Shown here: piece by piece, positions 14,882-19,958 of the stretch
Position numbering within the stretch: the first letter of the stretch is position 1
Layout of the letters: the number at the start of each line of letters is the position of its first letter
Source: Rhodanobacteraceae bacterium
GTDB taxonomy: Bacteria; Pseudomonadota; Gammaproteobacteria; Xanthomonadales; Rhodanobacteraceae
Length of the DNA: 19,958 bases
Direction: 5' to 3'
NCBI GenBank assembly: GCA_025924775.1
Contig: JAICHS010000013.1
Location: forward strand, 1 to 19,958
Notes under the pieces: model-generated
What the model was told of the DNA's origin: nothing
The model's input: only the letters and a program-made list of their open reading frames with translations
Databases searched by the model: none
Translations under genes and position numbers: made by a program

Positions 14882-17704
14882 TCACCCCGCAACGATGTTC
14901 ACGATCTTGCCGGGCACCACGATCACCTTCCGCACCGCCTTGTCGCCGACCGCCGCGACCACGCCCGGCAGCGCGCGCGCGCGCGCCTCCAGCTGTTCGC
15001 GTGGCGCATCGGGCGCGGCGTCCAGCGTACCGCGCAGCTTGCCGTTGACCTGGACCGCCAGCGTGACGCTGGCGCGCACCTGCGCCGCGGGGTCGGCCGT
15101 CGGCCACGGCAGGTCCTCGATCAGGGTCTCCGGGTGCCCCAGCACCTGCCACAGCGCATGGCTGGCGTGCGGCGTGAACGGGTTCAGCAGCAGCACCATC
15201 GCTTCCAGCACCTCGTGGCGCAGCGCGCGGCCGGCATCGCTCATGTCGGTGAACTTCTCTAGCGCGTTCAGCAACTCCATCAGCGAAGCGATCGCCGTGT
15301 TGAAGTTGCGCCGCCGCCCGATGTCGTCGCCGACCTTGGCGATGGTCTCGTGCAGCTGACGACGCAGGGTCTTTTGCGCGGGGTTCAAGGTGGCTGGGTC
15401 GATTTCGTCGCGAGTGTTCTCCCCATCGGCCTTGCGGGCCGCTTCCCCCGCACGCGGGGAAAGCGGATCAGTGCGGCCGGCTGCCGCAGCTTGCATTCGT
15501 GGATGATCGGGTTGTGCGGCGTGCGCGACGATGTCGCGCCAGAAGCGGCGCAGGAACCGCGCCATGCCCTCGACGCCCGCCTCGTTCCATTCCAATGACT
15601 GATCGGGCGGCGCTGCAAACATCGAGAACAGGCGCACCGTGTCGGCACCGTACTTGTCGATCATCAGCTGCGGATCAACGCCGTTGTTCTTCGACTTCGA
15701 CATCTTCTCGCTGGCGCCGATCGACACCGGACGGCCGTCGGCCTTCAGCGTCGCGCCGGTGATGCGGCCCTTCTCGTCGCGCTGCACATCGACGTCGGCC
15801 GGGTTGATCCACGTCTTGCCGCCGTCGGGCGTATCGCGGTAGTACGTTTCGGCCACCACCATGCCCTGGCACAAAAGCTTGGTGGCGGGTTCGTCCGAAT
15901 GCACCAGGCCCGCGTCGCGCAGCAGCTTGTGGTAGAAGCGGAAGTACAGCAGGTGCAGGATCGCGTGCTCGATGCCGCCGATGTACTGGTCGACCGGCAG
16001 CCAGTAATCCGCACGCCGGTCCAACTGCGTGGCCGCACCCGGCGAGGTATAGCGCGCGTAGTACCAGCTCGATTCCATGAAGGTATCGAAGGTATCGGTT
16101 TCGCGCTCCGCCGCGCCGCCGCATTGCGGGCACGTGCACTTGCGCCATTCCGGGTCGGACTTCAGCGGCGACTGCACGCCGGAAAACGCCACGTCCTCGG
16201 GCAGCTTCACCGGCAACTGGTCTTCCGGCACCGGCACCGCGCCGCACGTGGCGCAATAGATGATGGGGATCGGACACCCCCAGTAGCGCTGGCGCGAAAT
16301 GCCCCAGTCGCGCAACCGCCAGTTGACCTGGCGACGGCCGCGGCCCTCGCGCTCGAAGCGCTTGGCCAGCGCATCGAACGCGTGGCGGAAATCCAGGCCG
16401 TCGTAGTCACCGGAATTGACCAGCGTGCCGTGTCCGGTGAACGGCCCTTCGGTGAGGATATGGTTCTCGAACTCGACCAGCACATCCTCGGCGGCCACCG
16501 GTTCCACCACGTCGATGGGCTTGGACTGGCCAAGTGCCGCGCTCATCGCACTGGTGTTGTCGTCGGCATCGCGGCCCAGCTCGCGGATCGCGTCGCGCAC
16601 CGGATCGCTGACGATCACCATCCGGATTGGCAGGTCGTACTTGCTGGCGAATTCCCAGTCGCGCGCATCGTGGCCCGGCACCGCCATCAGCGCGCCGGTG
16701 CCGTAGCCCGTCAGCACAAAGTTGGCGATCCAGATCGGGATGCGCTCGCCGGTGACCGGGTGCAACGCATTGAGACCGGTATCGACGCCGCGCTTTTCCC
16801 TGGTTTCAAGCTCGGCCTCGGACACCCCGCCCTGCCTGCACTCATCGATGAACGCCTGCAGCGCCGGGTTGTGCTTGGCCGCTTCGGCGGCCAACGGATG
16901 CTCGGCCGCCACCGCGAGATAGGTCACGCCCATCAAGGTGTCGGGACGCGTGGTGAAGACTTCCAGCGCGCCGCCGCCTTCGACGTCGAAGCGGATTTCC
17001 AGGCCTTCCGAGCGCCCCAGCCAGTTGCGCTGCATGGTCTTGACCGCATCCGGCCAGCCTGGCAACCGGTCCAGTCCGTCGAGCAATTCCTGCGCGTAAT
17101 CGGTGATCTTCAGGAACCACTGCGGAATCTCGCGCTTCTCGACCACCGCGCCGGAGCGCCAGCCGCGGCCATCCACCACCTGCTCGTTGGCCAGCACCGT
17201 CTGGTCGACCGGATCCCAGTTCACCACGCTGTTTTTGCGATACACCATGCCCTGCTTGAACAGCCGCACGAACATGCGCTGCTCGTGCACGTAATACGCC
17301 GGGTCGCAGGTGGCGAACTCGCGCGACCAGTCGATCGCGAATCCCATGGCCTGCAGCTGCGCGCGCATGTGCGCAATGTTCTGGCGCGTCCATTTCGCCG
17401 GCGGGATGTTGCGCTTGATCGCGGCGTTCTCGGCGGGCAGCCCGAACGCATCCCAACCCATCGGCTGCAGCACGTTCTTGCCCTGCATGCGCGCAAACCG
17501 GCTGATCACGTCGCCGATCGTGTAGTTGCGCACGTGGCCCATGTGCAGCGCGCCCGACGGATACGGCAGCATCGACAGGCAGTAGTACTTCTGCCGCGAC
17601 GCGTCTTCGGTCACCTCGAACGCGCGCGTGTCGGACCAGAACTTCTGCGCGGCGGCTTCGACGGCGCTGGGGTTGTAGGCGCTGGAGTCGTAGGTTTCCT
17701 GCAT
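14882..17704 (-). CDS. leuS: Leucyl-tRNA synthetase
   Basis: A 940-residue class Ia synthetase charging tRNA-Leu (E. coli 860). HIGH motif HMGH is at 54-57 (PYPSGALHMGHVRNYTIGD) and KMSKS at 667-671. The editing (CP1) domain is present, with VFTTRPDTLMGVTY near 250 and the YGTGALMAVPGHDARD loop near 334-348. A zinc-ribbon-like pair, CATC (484-487) and CPQC (525-528), is kept, as in Thermus-type enzymes but not E. coli. Two regions are longer than usual: about residues 366-420 in the editing domain, and about 731-770 after the catalytic core, the latter including a palindromic repeat. ATG at 17704 matches the family start (MQETYDSSAYNPS); the frame remains open 156 codons upstream but overlaps the divergent amidohydrolase. 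A TTGACG lies at 17773-17768 as a possible -35, without a convincing -10. No T-box is seen. Confidence 0.98.
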   Translation of the reverse strand: MQETYDSSAYNPSAVEAAAQKFWSDTRAFEVTEDASRQKYYCLSMLPYPSGALHMGHVRNYTIGDVISRFARMQGKNVLQPMGWDAFGLPAENAAIKRNIPPAKWTRQNIAHMRAQLQAMGFAIDWSREFATCDPAYYVHEQRMFVRLFKQGMVYRKNSVVNWDPVDQTVLANEQVVDGRGWRSGAVVEKREIPQWFLKITDYAQELLDGLDRLPGWPDAVKTMQRNWLGRSEGLEIRFDVEGGGALEVFTTRPDTLMGVTYLAVAAEHPLAAEAAKHNPALQAFIDECRQGGVSEAELETREKRGVDTGLNALHPVTGERIPIWIANFVLTGYGTGALMAVPGHDARDWEFASKYDLPIRMVIVSDPVRDAIRELGRDADDNTSAMSAALGQSKPIDVVEPVAAEDVLVEFENHILTEGPFTGHGTLVNSGDYDGLDFRHAFDALAKRFEREGRGRRQVNWRLRDWGISRQRYWGCPIPIIYCATCGAVPVPEDQLPVKLPEDVAFSGVQSPLKSDPEWRKCTCPQCGGAAERETDTFDTFMESSWYYARYTSPGAATQLDRRADYWLPVDQYIGGIEHAILHLLYFRFYHKLLRDAGLVHSDEPATKLLCQGMVVAETYYRDTPDGGKTWINPADVDVQRDEKGRITGATLKADGRPVSIGASEKMSKSKNNGVDPQLMIDKYGADTVRLFSMFAAPPDQSLEWNEAGVEGMARFLRRFWRDIVAHAAQPDHPRMQAAAAGRTDPLSPRAGEAARKADGENTRDEIDPATLNPAQKTLRRQLHETIAKVGDDIGRRRNFNTAIASLMELLNALEKFTDMSDAGRALRHEVLEAMVLLLNPFTPHASHALWQVLGHPETLIEDLPWPTADPAAQVRASVTLAVQVNGKLRGTLDAAPDAPREQLEARARALPGVVAAVGDKAVRKVIVVPGKIVNIVAG
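15421..15465. repeat. two-hairpin palindromic repeat inside leuS, copy B
   Basis: CCCCATC, then CGGCC TTGCG GGCCG (15427-15441), then TTCCCC(C)GC AC GCGGGGAA (15443-15461): the same parts, order and orientation as the intergenic copy at 7247-7291. It lies fully within leuS and is read in frame as residues 748-762 (LSPRAGEAARKADGE). No stop is produced. The surrounding linker is about 30 residues longer than in E. coli or, from memory, Xanthomonas LeuRS. Confidence 0.72.
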
Positions 17705-17799
17705 GGCTGGACGCAATCCCGCAGCGGCTGATTCAGGGTTTGCCAGCGTGCCGCAGTGCAGCAAAAGCGTCAAGCGTCCGCATGCGAGACTTTCGGCCC

Positions 17800-17829
17800 G
17801 CGACACCCGCACGGGCGTGTGGTTAAGAT
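17800..17829 (+). promoter_or_regulatory. promoter candidate for the amidohydrolase gene
   Basis: GCGACA (17800-17805, 4 of 6 to the -35 consensus) and TAAGAT (17824-17829, 4 of 6 to the -10 consensus) are 18 bases apart in the 153-base gap between divergent leuS and the amidohydrolase. It predicts a leader of about 20 bases to the ATG at 17858, which has AGGGGGA upstream. The match is moderate. Confidence 0.4.
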
Positions 17830-17857
17830 GCCGGTTTGGCCGACACGAGGGGGAACC

Positions 17858-19243
17858 ATGCCATCCGCCAACCACCACCACTTGTCCCGACTGCCGCTGG
17901 TGCTCGCGACCGCGGCCTTGACGATGGCCGCCGCGCAGGCGGCTGAAGCGCCCGCAGCGAGCGTCGCGCCACCGCCTGAAGTCACGGTGATCCATTGCGC
18001 GCACCTGCTCGACACGGTTGCGGGAAAAATGCTGGGCGCGACCAGCGTCGTGGTGGAAGGCCAGCGCATCCGCGAGGTGGTACCGGGCAGCGTCACCCCT
18101 GCGGGGGCCAAGGTGGTCGAGATGCCCGCCAACGACACCTGCCTGCCGGGCCTGGTCGATTCGCACACGCATCTGACCAGCGAATTCAGCAAATCAAGCT
18201 ACAGCGACCAATTCCGCCTGAACCCGGCCGACTACGCGATCCAGTCGACGGTGTACGCGCGCCGCACGCTGATGGCAGGCTTCACCACAGTGCGCAACCT
18301 CGGTGAGGGCGACAACTCGTCGATCGCGCTGCGCAACGCCATCAACAAGGGCGAAGTCGCGGGGCCGCGGATCTTCACCGCCGGCAAGTTCATCGGCACC
18401 ACCGGCGGCCACGCCGATGGCACCGACGGTTATCGCTGGGACCTCCAGGGCGACCCGGGCCCGAAGGATGGCATCATCAATTCGCCAGCGGACGCGTGGA
18501 AAGCGGTGCGGCAGCACTACAAGGACGGTGCCGACCTCATCAAGATCATGCCCTCCGGCGGCGTACTGGATGAAAGCTCCAGCTCGGAAAACCCGCAGAT
18601 GACGCTGGACGAAATCAAGGCCGTCGTTGCCGCCGCGCACGACTACGGCTTCACCGTGGCCGCGCACGCGCACGGCGCCGAGGCGATCCGCCGCGCGGTA
18701 ATCGGCGGCGTCGACTCGATCGAACACGGCACCTTCATGGACGCTGAGGACATGAAGCTGATGAAGCAGCACGGCACCTGGTACGTGCCCACCATCATCG
18801 CCGGCGAATTCGTGATGGCCAAGGCGAAGGAAGGCTGGTACCCGCCGCAGGTCGCGCGCAAGGCGCTGGAAGTGGGGCCGAAGATCATGGCCACCGCAGG
18901 CCGCGCCTACAAGGCTGGCGTCAAGATCGCGTTTGGCACCGACGCCGGCGTGTATCCGCACGGCGAAAATGCGCAGGAGTTCGTGTACATGGTGCAGGCC
19001 GGCATTCCGCCGCTGTACGCGATCCAGGCCGCGACGACGCACGCCGCCGCGCTGCTGAAACACGAGCAGGATTTCGGCAGCCTCACTGCCGGCAAGTATG
19101 CCGACGTGGTGGCGGTGCCGGGCAATCCGCTGGATGACATTTCACTGATGAAAAAAGTCGACTTCGTGATGAAGGCCGGCACGGTGTACAAGCAGGACGG
19201 CCAGCCCACCGGCGCCGCGCTGCAATCCAGCCTTGGAATGTGA
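17858..19243 (+). CDS. exported metal-dependent amidohydrolase (Xaa-Pro dipeptidase/imidazolonepropionase-like)
   Basis: A 461-residue amidohydrolase-superfamily enzyme. A Sec-type signal peptide is evident (basic/His start, then LPLVLATAALTMAAAQA, likely cut before AEA at about residue 28), so it acts in the periplasm or outside. Metal ligands are all present: HTH (His103, His105) after GLVDSH, a probable carbamylated Lys229 in LIKIMPSGG, His270 in AAHAHG, His290 in SIEHGT and Asp362 in FGTDAG. This set matches the Met_dep_hydrolase_A group, which includes secreted dipeptidases acting on Xaa-Pro or Arg/Lys dipeptides; the true substrate cannot be read from sequence. ATG at 17858 has AGGGGGA 3-4 bases upstream. 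The gene is divergent from leuS and appears monocistronic, 118 bases before cnoX. Confidence 0.88.
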   Translation: MPSANHHHLSRLPLVLATAALTMAAAQAAEAPAASVAPPPEVTVIHCAHLLDTVAGKMLGATSVVVEGQRIREVVPGSVTPAGAKVVEMPANDTCLPGLVDSHTHLTSEFSKSSYSDQFRLNPADYAIQSTVYARRTLMAGFTTVRNLGEGDNSSIALRNAINKGEVAGPRIFTAGKFIGTTGGHADGTDGYRWDLQGDPGPKDGIINSPADAWKAVRQHYKDGADLIKIMPSGGVLDESSSSENPQMTLDEIKAVVAAAHDYGFTVAAHAHGAEAIRRAVIGGVDSIEHGTFMDAEDMKLMKQHGTWYVPTIIAGEFVMAKAKEGWYPPQVARKALEVGPKIMATAGRAYKAGVKIAFGTDAGVYPHGENAQEFVYMVQAGIPPLYAIQAATTHAAALLKHEQDFGSLTAGKYADVVAVPGNPLDDISLMKKVDFVMKAGTVYKQDGQPTGAALQSSLGM

Positions 19244-19282
19244 GGGGGACACCTCCAGTTAAGGAAGACCTTGCCTCTTTGC

Positions 19283-19324
19283 CGTCGTTCCCGCACAAGC
19301 GCTTCGCGCAGCCCCGGAATGACG
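19283..19324. repeat. REP-like palindrome between amidohydrolase and cnoX
   Basis: Imperfect inverted repeat with outer arms CGTCGTTCCCG (19283-19293) and CCGGAATGACG (19314-19324; two mismatches) and an inner self-complementary AAGCGCTT (19297-19304). The outer arms resemble the widespread CGTCATTCCCG-type palindromes found between genes of many Proteobacteria. The rest of the 118-base gap has short inverted repeats (GAGG/CCTC and AAGG/CCTT at 19246-19272) just after the amidohydrolase stop, which might help end its transcript. Confidence 0.6.
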
Positions 19325-19361
19325 AGCAGTCGGTGAAGTCCGGAATCACGCAGGAACGTTC

Positions 19362-19958
19362 ATGAATCCCAATCCGAAACTCGATGGCGCCACGACGCCT
19401 GCCGATCCGACCATCTTCGAAGCGGGCGAAGCCAATTTCGAAACCGACGTGCTGCAGGCGTCCCTGCAAACCCCGGTGCTGGTCGATTTCTGGGCGACGT
19501 GGTGCGGGCCGTGCAAGACGCTGGGCCCGATCCTGGAAAAGCTTGCCGGCGAATACGCGGGCGCGTTCCGGCTGGCCAAGGTCGATTGCGACAAGGAACA
19601 ACAGCTGGCTGGCATGTTCGGCGTGCGCAGCATTCCAACGGTGGTGTTGATCCAGAACGGCCAGATCGCCGATGCGTTTTCCGGCGCGCTGCCGGAATCG
19701 CAGGTGCGCGAATTCCTGACCCGCCACAAGGTGGAACCCGCCGCGCGCATCGAGGCGCCGGCGCCGGAAGCCGTGGTCGACGACGCGCCCGCCGAAACTC
19801 CGCAAGCCGCGGTCGCTCGGCTGACCGACGCCCTGGCCGCAGCTCCGGACGATGCCGCGCTGAAACTGGAGCTGGCGCTGGCGCGCGCGCGCACCGGCGA
19901 CACCGCGGATGCACAGGCCACGCTGGATGCCCTGCCCGTCGACCTGGCCGAAGACGAC
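19362..19958 (+). CDS. cnoX: CnoX/YbbN-type thioredoxin with TPR region (3' end cut)
   Basis: The first 199 codons of a thioredoxin-fold protein; no stop before the window end. The thioredoxin domain spans about residues 17-125: PVLVDFWATWCGPCKTLGPIL with active-site Cys48 and Cys51 (WCGPC), VDCDKEQQLAGMFGVRSIPT with cis-Pro92, then FSGALPESQVREFL. After an Ala/Pro/Glu-rich linker (about 127-146), a helical part begins (AVARLTDALAAAPDDAALKLELALARARTGDTADAQATLDALP) that fits the TPR-like C-terminus of CnoX, a chaperedoxin protecting proteins from oxidative damage and handing clients to GroEL or DnaK. Single-domain thioredoxin-1 is excluded by the N-terminal extension and this tail. ATG at 19362 has AGGA about 6 bases upstream. 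Confidence 0.87.
   Translation, partial: MNPNPKLDGATTPADPTIFEAGEANFETDVLQASLQTPVLVDFWATWCGPCKTLGPILEKLAGEYAGAFRLAKVDCDKEQQLAGMFGVRSIPTVVLIQNGQIADAFSGALPESQVREFLTRHKVEPAARIEAPAPEAVVDDAPAETPQAAVARLTDALAAAPDDAALKLELALARARTGDTADAQATLDALPVDLAEDD

Noticed and set aside
12509..15262. Very long open frame (917 codons) on the plus strand opposite nadD, holA, lptE and the end of leuS
   Set aside because: It is Arg/Ala/Pro/His-rich with no recognisable domain and runs antisense to four clear genes; such frames arise from GC-rich third positions.
17705..17857. T-box or other leader riboswitch for leuS
   Set aside because: No T-box core, specifier hairpin or terminator is visible; T-boxes are largely a Gram-positive feature.
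17705..18172. Possible 156-codon N-terminal extension of leuS
   Set aside because: It has no similarity to LeuRS, overlaps the divergent amidohydrolase, and the family start is at 17704.
1..19958. Mobile elements, defence genes, toxin-antitoxin pairs, CRISPR or biosynthetic cluster
   Set aside because: Both strands were checked for transposase, integrase, Cas, toxin or synthase-like proteins and regularly spaced repeats; none was found and the content is core housekeeping.

Overview
The window looks like chromosomal core DNA from a high-GC gammaproteobacterium of the Lysobacterales/Xanthomonadales, probably near Rhodanobacter, Dyella or Xanthomonas. This is inferred from protein sequence style (the LeuRS resembles Xanthomonas LeuRS as I remember it), the gene order leuS-lptE-holA-nadD-rsfS-rlmH followed by maf-rng-yhdP-tldD, and heavy G/C use at third codon positions. 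No phage, insertion sequence, CRISPR array, tRNA or rRNA is visible. No stretch over 300 bases lacks a gene; the longest gap is 188 bases.

Layout. At the left edge are the start of pmbA/tldE (minus, cut by the window edge), divergent darP/yjgA (plus), and tldD (minus) convergent with darP. Rightwards, still on the minus strand, come a small YciI-like gene, the very large yhdP (1310 codons), rng (RNase G), maf and a CPA1-type cation/proton antiporter. Then follows a tightly packed minus-strand series, read right to left: leuS, lptE, holA, nadD, rsfS, rlmH. Divergent from leuS on the plus strand are a secreted metal-dependent amidohydrolase and a cnoX/ybbN-type thioredoxin cut by the right edge.

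How it fits together. The leuS-to-rlmH block combines tRNA charging, outer-membrane LPS export, DNA polymerase loading, NAD synthesis and ribosome silencing/methylation, and is a familiar conserved block. The rng-yhdP-yciI-tldD block combines RNA processing, envelope lipid transport and the TldD/TldE protease, whose partner pmbA lies just beyond darP. The antiporter sits between rlmH and maf and the YciI gene between yhdP and tldD; these look like lineage-specific additions.

Noteworthy signal. I do not see an undescribed multi-gene system. The most interesting non-gene structure is a family of GC-rich two-hairpin palindromic repeats. One copy follows the rng stop, one follows the rlmH stop, and a third appears to lie in frame inside leuS, where it codes part of a linker about 30 residues longer than in relatives. 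A different REP-like palindrome lies between the amidohydrolase and cnoX, and the rng-yhdP spacer is unusually dense in inverted repeats.
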